Shown: positions 26,921 through 35,745 of the stretch, in pieces
Position numbering within the stretch: the first letter of the stretch is position 1
Layout: each line of letters begins with the position of its first letter
Source of the DNA: Actinokineospora iranica
GTDB taxonomy: Bacteria; Actinomycetota; Actinomycetes; Mycobacteriales; Pseudonocardiaceae
Direction: 5' to 3'
NCBI RefSeq assembly: GCF_900101685.1
Contig: NZ_FMZZ01000010.1
Span: 62,001 to 126,000, forward strand
Length of the DNA stretch: 64,000 nt
Program-made: the position numbers and the translations under genes
The notes under the pieces: generated by a model
Database searches by the model: none
Seen by the model: only the letters and a program-made list of their open reading frames with translations
What the model was told of the DNA's origin: nothing

Positions 26921-27554
26921 ATGGCGCAGGAGAAGCCGGACACCGCTGTCGTCCTCACCCACCAGGCCATCGCGGTGAGCGAGTCCGACCCGGCGCGGGA
27001 GCGGGAGTCGCTCGGTCGCGCTGGCCAAGGACGAGGACTACGAGCCCGCGTGGCGCTGGCTCGCCGAACTGGTCGACAACACCTGGACGAGGTGAACCGC
27101 GCGGGCGAGAATCCCCGCCGTCACCCCGTCCGCGGGCGCGCCGCGGGTGACCGAGGACAGCGACTGGTACTTCCGCGGCATATTCGGCACCCGCACGGAA
27201 AGCGCCTTCCTCGCAGGCTACGCCGCCCGGGTCCTTGGCTCGGCGACGGCCGCCATCGTGTTCGAGGACACCGAGGCGGGCCGGGCCGGCGATGAGAGAA
27301 CCTGCTTCCGCTGGTGCTGCTCAACAACGTGACGTCCCAACTCCCGTCGGTCAGCTACACCGCCGCCCTGGAATGGGGCTACTACGCCTTCATCCGGCTG
27401 GCCGCGATCTGCGTCCTGATCGCCATGCTCCGAAAACGCCTGGCCACCGTCGGCCGCAACGACCTGGAACGCCAAGCTGACCACGGCCGCCCGGATCGGC
27501 TATCCGGCCTACATCCTCGGCCTGGTGCTCACTTGCCTGGTCGTCTTCAGTTGA
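26921..27554 (+). pseudogene. Decayed receptor gene: ligand-binding domain plus channel-like membrane tail
   Basis: ATG 26921 with GGAGG opens a short frame (MAQEKPDTAVVLTHQAIAV). Protein-like pieces then continue in other frames: 'VALAKDEDYEPAWRWLAELV' (TPR- or effector-like), 'DSDWYFRGIFGTRTESAFLA' with 'AAIVFEDTEAG' (periplasmic binding protein-like), and from about 27305 'LPLVLLNNVTSQLPSVSYTA' with 'WGYYAFIRLAAICVLIAML'. The last piece resembles the M2-M3 segment of pentameric ligand-gated channels. A final frame gives the last helix ('GYPAYILGLVLTCLVVFS'). At least three frameshifts and large deletions are needed, so it is not functional. Confidence 0.6.
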
Positions 27555-27557
27555 TCG

Positions 27558-27989
27558 TCACGCCCCGGTGGTGGAGCCGGGGCGCACGATCATCAGGACG
27601 GTGACCGTGGCCCACAGCAGGTTGAACACACCGGTGTGCATGGCCAACCGCGCGCTCAGGGCGGGAACGGGCGTGCCCGCGGCGAGGATCTGGTTCTGGC
27701 GGGGGAGAATCAGCAGCGCCAGCACGCCTGCCGCGGCGGCGGTCAGCAGAATCGAGACGATCACCCACGGGTCGCCCATCACCCGCATGGCGCCCGCGGT
27801 GGCGAAGCCGAACACCGGGACCGCGATCCCGACCGCCGCGTAGACCCGGCAGATTCGGTGCAGGACACCGAGTTGGTCGCTGTTGCCCGCGCGGCGGGCG
27901 GCGGCGGGGAACATGCTCGCCGCGACCGTCACCGGGCCGATCGCCACGATCGCGGCCAGCACGTGCAGGATGAGCAGGATCTTGGTCAC
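27558..27989 (-). CDS. Four-helix integral membrane protein
   Basis: A 143-residue protein from GTG 27989 with four hydrophobic helices: 'ILLILHVLAAIVAIGPVTVA', 'VYAAVGIAVPVFGFATAGAM', 'VIVSILLTAAAAGVLALLIL' and a last one near 'FNLLWATVTVLMIV'. The family is common in actinobacteria (DUF2269-like) with no known role. The start overlaps the stop of the DJ-1 gene (GTGA), so the two are translated together. Confidence 0.75.
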   Translation of the reverse strand: MTKILLILHVLAAIVAIGPVTVAASMFPAAARRAGNSDQLGVLHRICRVYAAVGIAVPVFGFATAGAMRVMGDPWVIVSILLTAAAAGVLALLILPRQNQILAAGTPVPALSARLAMHTGVFNLLWATVTVLMIVRPGSTTGA

Positions 27990-28630
27990 GCCGCGCCCGC
28001 CGACCAGACCGTGCCGCGGCGCTCGTGCGCGATGAGGGTTTCGACCTCGTGGGCGACGCGCGGGCTCACCTCGCGTTCCAGTAGGTACAGCGCCACATCG
28101 AGGCCGGAGGTCACCGCGGCGCCGGTCACCAGGTCGCCGTCGTCGACCACCCGCGCGTCGATGGCGACCGCCCCGGCGGCGGCCAGGGCGTCGCGCCCCA
28201 GGTGATGCGTGGTCGCGGGCCTGCCGGTGATCAGGCCCGCCATCGCGAGCAGCAGCGAGCCGCCGCACACCGTGGCCACGGTCAGCCCCGGCCGGTCGAG
28301 GGATTCTTTGAGCAGCGCGGGCAAACCGGTGCCGAGCGCGCGGGCCAGGATCGCCGGAATGCTGTCTTCCCGGGTGTCCTGGTCGCCATCTGGCAGCCGC
28401 CCCGACGCGCCCGGCACGACGACCAGGTCGGCGCGCGCGGGCTCCAGTCGGGCCGTCGCCCGCAACGACAGCGGGCTGATTCCGCTGGGCACCTCGCGCG
28501 CCCCCTCGGCCGAGACGAGTTCGACGGTCAGCGCACCATCGGCGATGGGCCCGCCCGCGGCCAGCACCTCGTAGGGGGCCACGACGTCCAGTGGGTCGAA
28601 GCCGTCGAACAACACGACCTGGGCAAGCAT
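27986..28630 (-). CDS. DJ-1/PfpI family protein
   Basis: A 214-residue class I amidotransferase-like fold protein starting at ATG 28630 (MLAQVVLFDGFDPLDVVAPY). The nucleophile elbow is 'VATVCGGSLLLAMAGLITGR' with Cys near residue 117, and 'DLVVVPGASG' precedes it. Relatives include isonitrile hydratase and chaperone/glyoxalase-type proteins. It is divergent from a GlxA-type AraC regulator of the same fold and coupled to a small membrane protein gene. Confidence 0.85.
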   Translation of the reverse strand: MLAQVVLFDGFDPLDVVAPYEVLAAGGPIADGALTVELVSAEGAREVPSGISPLSLRATARLEPARADLVVVPGASGRLPDGDQDTREDSIPAILARALGTGLPALLKESLDRPGLTVATVCGGSLLLAMAGLITGRPATTHHLGRDALAAAGAVAIDARVVDDGDLVTGAAVTSGLDVALYLLEREVSPRVAHEVETLIAHERRGTVWSAGAA

Positions 28631-28754
28631 CCGCGCTCTCCTTGTCTCGGGTGGGGAAAACGCTAGGGACAGCGAGCGATCCGGAGAAGTGGCCGGATTG
28701 CCAGGTTCCAACGGATTCTCGCCATCGGCCGGGTCGGGCCAGTAGGTTCCGGTC

Positions 28755-29708
28755 ATGCGCACCGTCGCCGTGCTGGCTCTGGACCAGGTCATCCCGTTCG
28801 ACCTCGCCACCCCGATCGAGGTCTTCACCCGCACCCGGCTGCCCGACGGCGGCCCCGCCTACCAGGTCCGCGTCTGCGGCGCCACACCGACCGTCACCAC
28901 CGCCGCGTTCACTTTCCAGCCGCCGCACGACCTGACCGCCCTGGCCGAGGCGGACACGGTCATCGTCCCCGGCCTCACCGACCCGACCGCACCGGTCCCG
29001 CCCGAAGCCATCGCCGCGCTCCGCCATGCCGCGGCCGCGGGCGCGCGCATCGCCTCGATCTGCGTCGGCGCGTTCGTCCTCGCCGCCACCGGCCTGCTCG
29101 ACGGCCGCCGCGCCACCACGCACTGGCTCGCCGCGGCCGCGCTCGCCGCCCGCCACCCGGAGATCGACGTCGACCCGCACGTCCTCTACGTCGACAACGG
29201 CCAGTTCCTCACCTCGGCGGGCGCCGCCGCCGGGCTCGACCTGTGCCTGCACCTGATCCGCCGCGACCACGGCTCCGCGGTGGCCGCGGACGCCGCCCGC
29301 CTGTCGGTCATGCCCCTGGAACGCGAAGGCGGACAAGCGCAGTTCATCGTCCACGACCAGCCGCCGACGCCCCGAGGTTCCACGCTGGAACCCCTCCTGC
29401 AATGGCTGGAGGAAAACGCGGCCAAGGACTTGGCCCTCGACGACATCGCCGCCCACGCGGGCATGAGCGCCCGCACCCTCAACCGCCGCTTCCGCGAGCA
29501 GACCGGCACCACGCCCCTGCAGTGGCTCCACCGGGCCCGCGTGCGCCGCGCCCAACACCTCCTGGAGGCCACCACCCACCCGGTGGACCGCATCGCCACC
29601 GAGGTCGGCTTCACGTCCCCGACCACCTTCCGCGACCGCTTCAAACGCGTCGTCGGCACCAGCCCCAACGCCTACCGCGCCGCCTTCCGCCGCCCCACCG
29701 CGGGCTGA
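28755..29708 (+). CDS. GlxA-family AraC-type regulator (DJ-1 domain plus HTH)
   Basis: A 317-residue regulator. Residues 1-185 are a DJ-1/PfpI domain ('VAVLALDQVIPFDLATPIEV', 'IASICVGAFVLAATGLLDGR'). Residues 210-315 are an AraC DNA-binding domain with two helix-turn-helix motifs ('LALDDIAAHAGMSARTLNRR' and 'VDRIATEVGFTSPTTFRDRF'). The amidotransferase domain probably senses a small ligand. It is divergent from the DJ-1 gene at 28630 (124 bases apart), the natural target. Confidence 0.9.
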   Translation: MRTVAVLALDQVIPFDLATPIEVFTRTRLPDGGPAYQVRVCGATPTVTTAAFTFQPPHDLTALAEADTVIVPGLTDPTAPVPPEAIAALRHAAAAGARIASICVGAFVLAATGLLDGRRATTHWLAAAALAARHPEIDVDPHVLYVDNGQFLTSAGAAAGLDLCLHLIRRDHGSAVAADAARLSVMPLEREGGQAQFIVHDQPPTPRGSTLEPLLQWLEENAAKDLALDDIAAHAGMSARTLNRRFREQTGTTPLQWLHRARVRRAQHLLEATTHPVDRIATEVGFTSPTTFRDRFKRVVGTSPNAYRAAFRRPTAG

Positions 29709-29714
29709 GAAGGC

Positions 29715-30683
29715 GTGGGCCGCCGCGACGACGGGTTCTGGCGGGACCTGTGCGCCCTGCTGCGGTCGCTGCCGTTCGCCGGGCGGGTCCCGGGGGTGCG
29801 GCGGCGCGCCGCGGGGTATCTGGCGGGGTTCGACCGGGTGGTCGCGCCGATCGTCGCGGCGGCTGTGCCGGAGCCGGGGGACCGGGCGCGGGCGGCGGCG
29901 GTGCTGCGGGCGACGAGCGTGAAACTGGGCTTCCTCGTCGCCGGGTACGCCGCGATGGCGCGGGTGCCGGTGCGGCCGGACCTGCTGGTCCTGACCGGCG
30001 CGATCACCCGGGTGTACGACGACCTGTTCGACCACTTCGGCGGACCGGAACTCGACGACCGGCTGGCGGAGTTGTTTCGTGGTGGGGCGTTCGAGCCGCG
30101 CGGTGACATGGAGCGGCTTTTCCTCGGTCTGTACCGTGAAGTCGAGCGGCGGCTCGATCGGAGCCCCGATGCCCCACATGATGTGGTCTTCGCCGCGCTG
30201 GCCGCGGTGCACGAGCACCAGGCCTGGTCGCGCGGGCAGGCCGACCCGGAGATCGGGTCAGCGGAGATCGCGCGGATCACCGAGGGCAAGGGCGGCCACG
30301 GCATGGTCGTGCTGCTGTCGTTGGCCACGCCGCCGATGAGCAGGGTCGAGGCGGACCTGGTCTACGAACTCGGCGCGATCCTGCAACGGCTCGACGACTA
30401 CCAGGACGCCGAGCCGGACGCGGCGACCGGGGTGGCCACGGCCGCGACGCGGGGGGAGGCGACCCTGGACGACATCCGCGCCGCGCTGCGCGGCCTCGCG
30501 CCCCGGCTGCGCGCCCACTACGGCAGCGAGCGGCCACTCTACGCGGTCCTGCACGCGACCCTGTGGATGTCGTTCGCGCGCAGGCGGTGCCCGAACCTGG
30601 GCCGGGTCCTGCGCGGATTCCGCACGCCGCTGGCGGTCCTGCTGCGGCGCGCGGGGAGCCTGGCGGACGGAAAGACGCGCTAG
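29715..30683 (+). CDS. Isoprenoid-synthase-fold protein (class I terpene synthase-like)
   Basis: A 322-residue, almost all-helical protein from GTG 29715 with GAGAAGG upstream, 6 bases after the AraC gene. Two aspartate-rich motifs are visible: 'YDDLFDHFGG' (about residue 98) and 'LQRLDDYQDAEPDA' (about residue 223). Their spacing suits metal-diphosphate binding in class I isoprenoid synthases. It lacks the canonical NSE motif of sesquiterpene cyclases and looks closer to the YtpB/DUF2600 or squalene-synthase side. No prenyl or P450 genes are adjacent, so the role is open. Confidence 0.55.
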   Translation: MGRRDDGFWRDLCALLRSLPFAGRVPGVRRRAAGYLAGFDRVVAPIVAAAVPEPGDRARAAAVLRATSVKLGFLVAGYAAMARVPVRPDLLVLTGAITRVYDDLFDHFGGPELDDRLAELFRGGAFEPRGDMERLFLGLYREVERRLDRSPDAPHDVVFAALAAVHEHQAWSRGQADPEIGSAEIARITEGKGGHGMVVLLSLATPPMSRVEADLVYELGAILQRLDDYQDAEPDAATGVATAATRGEATLDDIRAALRGLAPRLRAHYGSERPLYAVLHATLWMSFARRRCPNLGRVLRGFRTPLAVLLRRAGSLADGKTR

Positions 30684-30729
30684 CCCCGTCACGCGCGGGC
30701 AGACTGGGACGAGAAGGGAAGGTGTGACC

Positions 30730-31467
30730 ATGGCCGGTGAGACGTGGAGCGACTGGGAAACACCCCGCCCTGACCTGGCCGTGCCCCTCGCCGCCCGCCC
30801 GACGGTCCTGTCCCGGGCCATGGCCGCGCCCCGCGAACCCGACTTCACCATGGCGCGCCACCAGACGCTGGTCATCGCCCTGTCCTCGGGCGCGCTGATG
30901 CTGGCGGCCCAGACGCTGGTCGTGGACTCCGCGCGGGCGCCGGTCATCGCGGCCGCCGTTGTGCTGGTCCTCTACGCCCTCGCGCGCGAGGTGTATCTGC
31001 TGGCGCTGGAGCGGCGACAGCGCGCCTTCGAGCCGGACTGGCTGGCGCGGCGGTCGGAAACCTTGCGGGACAGCGAGTTCGAGGTGGTCCGCTGTGTCGT
31101 CGGCGACCGGGTCTACGACCTGTCCGACGGCGAGCAGGCCGCCCGGCTGCTGGCGTCGGCGGACGCCGACACCCGCGTCGAGATCGACTTCACCTACCCG
31201 CCCGCCGCCATCGAACGTGCCAGCAGCAGATTCGGCGACATCCGGTTCCGCCCGATCCGCGCCGAGGCCCCGCCCCGGGCGCGGTTCCCCGACGCCCGCT
31301 ACGGCCTCCAAGCCAGCGGCCGCAAGACGTTCTGGCGGCTCGGCGCGAGTGTGGTGGTCACGATCGCCGCGCCAGCCGGTCGCGCAGCAACTCGTGCCGG
31401 AACTGGTAGGTCGGCCCGACCAGGCGCAGCACGCCCAGTCGGTGGGCGTCCCGCAGAAATGCCATGA
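30730..31467 (+). CDS. Hypothetical membrane protein with 3' end antisense to NACHT gene
   Basis: A 245-residue protein starting at ATG 30730 behind AAGGGAAGG (GTG 30724 is an alternative). It has two membrane helices ('LVIALSSGALMLAAQTLVV' and 'VIAAAVVLVLYALAREVYLL', about residues 45-90). A soluble part follows with 'VRCVVGDRVYDLSDGEQAAR'. The last ~36 residues, arginine- and proline-rich, are read from DNA that encodes the NACHT C-terminus on the other strand. An original stop was probably lost or the two genes moved together. No family is recognised. Confidence 0.6.
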   Translation: MAGETWSDWETPRPDLAVPLAARPTVLSRAMAAPREPDFTMARHQTLVIALSSGALMLAAQTLVVDSARAPVIAAAVVLVLYALAREVYLLALERRQRAFEPDWLARRSETLRDSEFEVVRCVVGDRVYDLSDGEQAARLLASADADTRVEIDFTYPPAAIERASSRFGDIRFRPIRAEAPPRARFPDARYGLQASGRKTFWRLGASVVVTIAAPAGRAATRAGTGRSARPGAARPVGGRPAEMP

Positions 31468-33322
31468 GCCGCACCGGGGTCCGCCCGCGCAGCGCCAGCC
31501 ACAGCCGGGCGGTGTTGAACCGGCTGGACGCGCTGGTCGCGTAGATCGCCAGGCCGAGCCCGCCCGCCCCGAGCAGCACGCCCACCGCGGCGCCGAGCAG
31601 GCCGACGAGCACCGGGTGGGCCACCGGCACCACCAGTCCCAGGCCGGACACCCCGACGACGCCGCCGAGGAACCCGCCCGCCAGGCCGCCGAGCACAGCG
31701 CCGAGACCGGCGGCGAACAGCACCGCGCGCTTGTCGTCGCGGTGCAAGGATTCGGGGGTGACCGCCTCGGTCGGCTCGGTCGGCTCGGTGAAGCGGCGCA
31801 CCATCCCGTAGGCGACGCCGAAGACCAGGCCGATCGCCACGCCGTAGAGACCGCCCCAGAGGACACCGACCGCCACCCCGCCCGCGACCGCGCCGACGGC
31901 GCCGAACAGCAGGTCCCGGCCGAGTTCGCCGCGGCGCAGCACCCGGGGGACGAACCGGCGCGGGGCCTCGGCCGGGAGCAGGCCCAGCCCGGTCCCGCCG
32001 CTGACGCCGATGGCCGCGCCGAGCAGCAGGCCAAGGCCCGGCTGGCCGAACAGGCCGAGCAGCAGCCAGCCCAGCAGCGCGGCGAGCGGCCCGCCCACCA
32101 GCACGCCGCGCATGACGAACACCGTCGTCGGGACCGCGCGCCACAGCCGCCACCACGACAGGTCCCGGAACTCCCGCGCCAGATAGGACAACCAGCGCTC
32201 GGCCTGCTCCGGGTTCCAGCGCGGCGGCTCGTGCGCGGGGTTCTGCAGCGGCGACGGCGGCCGGGTGGTGAACGCCTGGCGGGTGAACTCGTCCAGCAGG
32301 GTGGCTTCGACCTGCTCGGCGTCCGGCACCCGCAGCAGGGCGGCCGGGTCCTTGCGCGGATCGGCGTACACGGCGCGCGCCAGCGACAGCATCAGCGGCG
32401 TGCGCAGCGCGTGCCCGAGCGGGGTGCCGGTCCGCTCGGTGAGGTCGGCCAGGACCGGCGCCCAGCGCTCGACGCTCGCCTGCGGGGTCGACTCGCGCAG
32501 ATAGCCCGCGATCGCCTCGTCGGGCAGCGGCAGCAACTCGACCACGTGCGAGTCGCTGATCACGCCCCCGGCGTTGGCCGCGGCGAACTCGGCGGCGCGG
32601 CAGGTGAGCACGGACGGGCGGGCGCTGCCGAGATCGGCGTCCAGCGCCCGCAGCGCGGCGGGCCGCTGGTCCTCGGCCAGTTCGTCAAGCCCGTCGAGCA
32701 CCAGCAGGATCCGGTCCTGGTTCAGCAGTTCCCGGGCGGCGGTAGGGCCATACCGCGACTCGTTGGCGAGGAACGGGTAAATGTCGAGCAGGCTGGACAA
32801 CAGCCAGGAGTCAAGGTTCTCGGCGGGATTCCACGCGGAGATCTGCAGCAGCACCGGCACCCGGCGCGCCTCCGGCCGCCGCAGCAGTTCCAGCGTCAGC
32901 AGCAGGCACAGCCCGGTCTTGCCCGAGCCCGGTTCCCCGACGACAACGGTGCGCCGGGGATCGTCGGCGAAGTCGGCGACGAACTGGTCGAGGTCGATCT
33001 CGTGGGAGCCGCGCGGGATGCGGCAGCGCACGGGTAATCGGCGCGACCGGTCCAGCGACCGCCTGCGCGCCTCCGCCTCCCACTGCTTGCGCACCTCGGC
33101 GGCCAGCGCGTCGGCCGCCGCGTCCACCTGCTCGGCGGAACTGGCTCGCGCGGCCGGTTTCCACTTGGTGGCGGACAGGAACTGGGTCACCGCGGCCGCG
33201 CCGGACAGGATCGTCAGCAGCGTCGCAGCCGCGCCCGCGTCCTTGCGCGCCCACATCAGCGTCAACCCGAGAACCAGCAACCCCCACACGGCGACCTGGG
33301 TGAGCGCGACACGTCGGGACAC
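31358..33322 (-). CDS. NACHT-type STAND NTPase with membrane C-terminus
   Basis: A 654-residue protein from GTG 33322. Two N-terminal membrane helices (about residues 5-50) precede the NACHT domain with Walker A 'VVVGEPGSGKTGLCLLL' (about 125-141) and Walker B 'RILLVLDGLDELAEDQRPAA' (about 198-217), where D-G-L-D-E is the NACHT form. A winged-helix region follows, then a glycine-rich membrane block of six or more helices (about 400-610) and a short soluble end. Bacterial NACHT proteins include antiphage sensors; this one has no adjacent nuclease or reverse transcriptase. Its 3' end overlaps the convergent gene by 110 bases. Confidence 0.82.
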   Translation of the reverse strand: MSRRVALTQVAVWGLLVLGLTLMWARKDAGAAATLLTILSGAAAVTQFLSATKWKPAARASSAEQVDAAADALAAEVRKQWEAEARRRSLDRSRRLPVRCRIPRGSHEIDLDQFVADFADDPRRTVVVGEPGSGKTGLCLLLTLELLRRPEARRVPVLLQISAWNPAENLDSWLLSSLLDIYPFLANESRYGPTAARELLNQDRILLVLDGLDELAEDQRPAALRALDADLGSARPSVLTCRAAEFAAANAGGVISDSHVVELLPLPDEAIAGYLRESTPQASVERWAPVLADLTERTGTPLGHALRTPLMLSLARAVYADPRKDPAALLRVPDAEQVEATLLDEFTRQAFTTRPPSPLQNPAHEPPRWNPEQAERWLSYLAREFRDLSWWRLWRAVPTTVFVMRGVLVGGPLAALLGWLLLGLFGQPGLGLLLGAAIGVSGGTGLGLLPAEAPRRFVPRVLRRGELGRDLLFGAVGAVAGGVAVGVLWGGLYGVAIGLVFGVAYGMVRRFTEPTEPTEAVTPESLHRDDKRAVLFAAGLGAVLGGLAGGFLGGVVGVSGLGLVVPVAHPVLVGLLGAAVGVLLGAGGLGLAIYATSASSRFNTARLWLALRGRTPVRLMAFLRDAHRLGVLRLVGPTYQFRHELLRDRLARRS

Positions 33323-33402
33323 CTGGACAGTTAACCCAACCCGGGTGGCTGACGCCAGTAACTCGGTGGCAGGCGGGGCAGGCGCGTGGCTAGCCTCCGT
33401 CC

Positions 33403-34371
33403 ATGATCTACGAGCACCCACTGGCGTATCTGCTTGGTGTCGAAGGAATCGCGTTGCTGCGCGCTTTCCGCGGCGAGCACGACAGCGACTTCGTGGCCGC
33501 GCGGATCGCCGAGATCCGCCGGTTGCTCGACGACGAGTCGCTGGCGGACGCGGCTGTGCAGGTCGAGCGGGTCGACACGGTCACGGGCTACCGGCTGTGG
33601 TCGCCGACCTACGACAACGCCAACACCGCTTTCGACGTCGACGGCCCCGTGGTCGAGGAGATCGTCGGCGCGCTGCCCTCGGGCCGCGCCCTGGACGCGG
33701 CCTGCGGCACCGGCCGGATGGCGCGGGCGCTCGCCGCGCACGGGCACAGCGTGATCGGCGTCGACAGCTCACCCGACATGCTCGCGCTGGCGCGCGAGCG
33801 GGTCCCCGAAGCCGAGTTCCGGCTCGGCGACCTGCGTCGGCTGCCGGTTTCCGACGCCGAGGCGGACCTGGTGGTCTGCTCGCTCGCGCTGACCCACGTG
33901 CCCGACCTCAACCCGGTGCTGGCGGAGTTCGCCCGGGTCCTGCGGCCAGGCGGACACCTGGTGATCTCCGACATCCACCCGGAAAGCGTCGCCCGCGGCT
34001 CGGTCCCCACCGTGCGCGGCCCGGACGGCAGGCCCGGCAGGCTGGTCGCGCATCCGCACCGGGTCGGCGACTTCCTGCGCGCCGCCCTCGCGGCGGGTAT
34101 GCGCCCGCTGCGCTGCGAGGAACCCGGTTTGCCCGCACCGCAAGACGATCCGGCGCCGAATCCCACCGCGCGGCCTTCGTCGGCGCCGGAACCCGCTGGG
34201 CGGCAGCCCGTCAACGACACGCAGCCCGTCAACGACACCCCGCCGGGGTTGGGACCGTGGGACCTGTGGCCGTGGTCCCTGGCCACCCTGGTTCCAGAAG
34301 CGGCCCAAGCCGCCGCGGCGGGCACGCCCGCCGCGATCATCTGGCACTTCCAGACGGCCGCCCGCGGGTAG
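33403..34371 (+). CDS. Class I SAM-dependent methyltransferase
   Basis: A 322-residue Methyltransf_11-type enzyme. After a ~70-residue N-terminal helical part come motif I 'ALDAACGTGRMARALAAHGH', motif II 'VIGVDSSPDML', 'EFRLGDLRRLPV' and 'VLRPGGHLVISDIHPE'. Toward the C-terminus a low-complexity insert contains two copies of QPVNDT from a direct 14-base repeat. The acceptor is unknown. It starts 80 bases from the divergent NACHT gene. Confidence 0.85.
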   Translation: MIYEHPLAYLLGVEGIALLRAFRGEHDSDFVAARIAEIRRLLDDESLADAAVQVERVDTVTGYRLWSPTYDNANTAFDVDGPVVEEIVGALPSGRALDAACGTGRMARALAAHGHSVIGVDSSPDMLALARERVPEAEFRLGDLRRLPVSDAEADLVVCSLALTHVPDLNPVLAEFARVLRPGGHLVISDIHPESVARGSVPTVRGPDGRPGRLVAHPHRVGDFLRAALAAGMRPLRCEEPGLPAPQDDPAPNPTARPSSAPEPAGRQPVNDTQPVNDTPPGLGPWDLWPWSLATLVPEAAQAAAAGTPAAIIWHFQTAARG

Positions 34372-34425
34372 GGAGGACTCGGCCCGGCTCCGGTGCGAGC
34401 CGCCCGGAGGCCGGGCCGAGGCGGG

Positions 34426-34941
34426 TCAACTGGTGGGTGTGGCGGCCCCTGGGCGGGTGATGGTGTCGGCGAGCAGGAATTCCTCGTCGGCGTAGGTCTC
34501 GAACAGGGCGGCCTCGGCGAGGCCGTACTCGCCGCTGTACTTGTCGTAGGCGAACCGCTGCACGGTGCCGGTGACCGTGACCGTCGTGCCCTCGCCGAAG
34601 TCGGCCTGCTCGCCCTTGAAGAGCACGAGCAGTGTGTCGTCGCCCTGGTCACTCGCGTCGAGGACGACGGACTCGTCGGTGAGGTCCTGCTTGACGGGGG
34701 CGGTGACGGTGACCTGCCTGCCCACGTGCTTGTCATCGGCGAAGTAGCCCGCGCCCGCGTCCTGCCCGTCGTCGCCGTCGGACTGACCGGGCTGGACCGT
34801 GGTCGTGGTGGGCACACCGGGGACGTCCGCTCCGGGGTCGGGGGTGTCGTCGTCGCCGCAGGCGGCCAACAGCGGGGCCACGCCGAGCGCGATGGTGGTG
34901 GCGAGCAGGCGGAGCGAGCGGCGGGAGCGGTGGTCGATCAT
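34426..34941 (-). CDS. Predicted lipoprotein with OB-like domain
   Basis: A 171-residue secreted protein starting at ATG 34941. The signal sequence ends in the lipobox 'PLLAACGDDD', followed by a Thr/Asp-rich linker and a beta-rich domain ('DKHVGRQVTVTAPVKQDLTD', 'TTVTVTGTVQRF') that looks like an OB-type fold seen in small secreted actinobacterial proteins. The frame continues upstream to 35055, but the signal peptide fixes the start. No partner is seen. Confidence 0.75.
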   Translation of the reverse strand: MIDHRSRRSLRLLATTIALGVAPLLAACGDDDTPDPGADVPGVPTTTTVQPGQSDGDDGQDAGAGYFADDKHVGRQVTVTAPVKQDLTDESVVLDASDQGDDTLLVLFKGEQADFGEGTTVTVTGTVQRFAYDKYSGEYGLAEAALFETYADEEFLLADTITRPGAATPTS

Positions 34942-35128
34942 GATCGCCTTTCGGTGCGGGTGTCGAGGTGGGACAGGGCTACCCACCGCCGCCGTGGTGA
35001 TGCGCGCTGTCACCCGATCGCCCGACATCACGGAGATGTCTCGGTCGGCCGCCATCGGGATTGCCGCCGCCCGGCACGGGGACTACCTCATCGACATGAC
35101 ACGCCGTATCACGTGGAGGAGTTCGCTG

Positions 35129-35650
35129 ATGACGACACCCGGTGGCACCCCGGCGAACGACCGCGCCGGTCACCCCGTCGACCCCGCGCTGGGTGCGCAG
35201 CCCAAGACCGGCCCGCGGGCGTCGACGGCCGAGCCCGCGGTCGACCGGACGATGACCGGCGCGCGTGCCCGGGACGGGTTCGCCGCCACCCTGCCCAGCG
35301 GGCTGGTCCTGCTGGCCGGGGTCTGGCTGATCATCGCGCCGTTCGCGCTCGGCTACCCCACGGGCAGCCCCTTCTGGAACGACATCGTCGTCGGCGGCGT
35401 GGTCGCCGCGCTGGCGCTGGTCCGCGTCGCGCTGCCGCGCTCGGTGGCCTGGCTCAGCCTGGTCAACGCCGCGCTGGGCTTCTGGCTCATCGCCGCGCCG
35501 TTCGCGCTGGGCCACCCGGACACCGCACCCGCGTCGGTGGGCAACGACGTGGTCGTGGGCGTCCTGATCGTCGTGCTGTCCGGGACAAGCGCACTGCTCA
35601 CCTTCGCTGCCCGCGCGGACCGCGCCCGGGGCGAGGCGCCCGCGCGCTGA
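35129..35650 (+). CDS. SPW-repeat membrane protein
   Basis: A 173-residue protein starting at ATG 35129 with GGAGGA eight bases upstream; the ATG at 35096 has no such site. After a polar N-terminus come two copies of the SPW repeat: 'GVWLIIAPFALGY' with 'SPFWNDIVVGGVVA', and 'GFWLIAAPFALGH' with 'GNDVVVGVLIVVLS'. Each copy forms a helical hairpin, giving four membrane segments. The function of SPW proteins is unknown. Confidence 0.85.
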   Translation: MTTPGGTPANDRAGHPVDPALGAQPKTGPRASTAEPAVDRTMTGARARDGFAATLPSGLVLLAGVWLIIAPFALGYPTGSPFWNDIVVGGVVAALALVRVALPRSVAWLSLVNAALGFWLIAAPFALGHPDTAPASVGNDVVVGVLIVVLSGTSALLTFAARADRARGEAPAR

Positions 35651-35745
35651 CCGCGCCCGCCCCGCCACCGGCGCCTTTCCACACTCGAGTTCCGATTGTT
35701 ACCCGGCGCCGGTGAATACGCCACGACAGCGGGTAGGCGGTGGGC

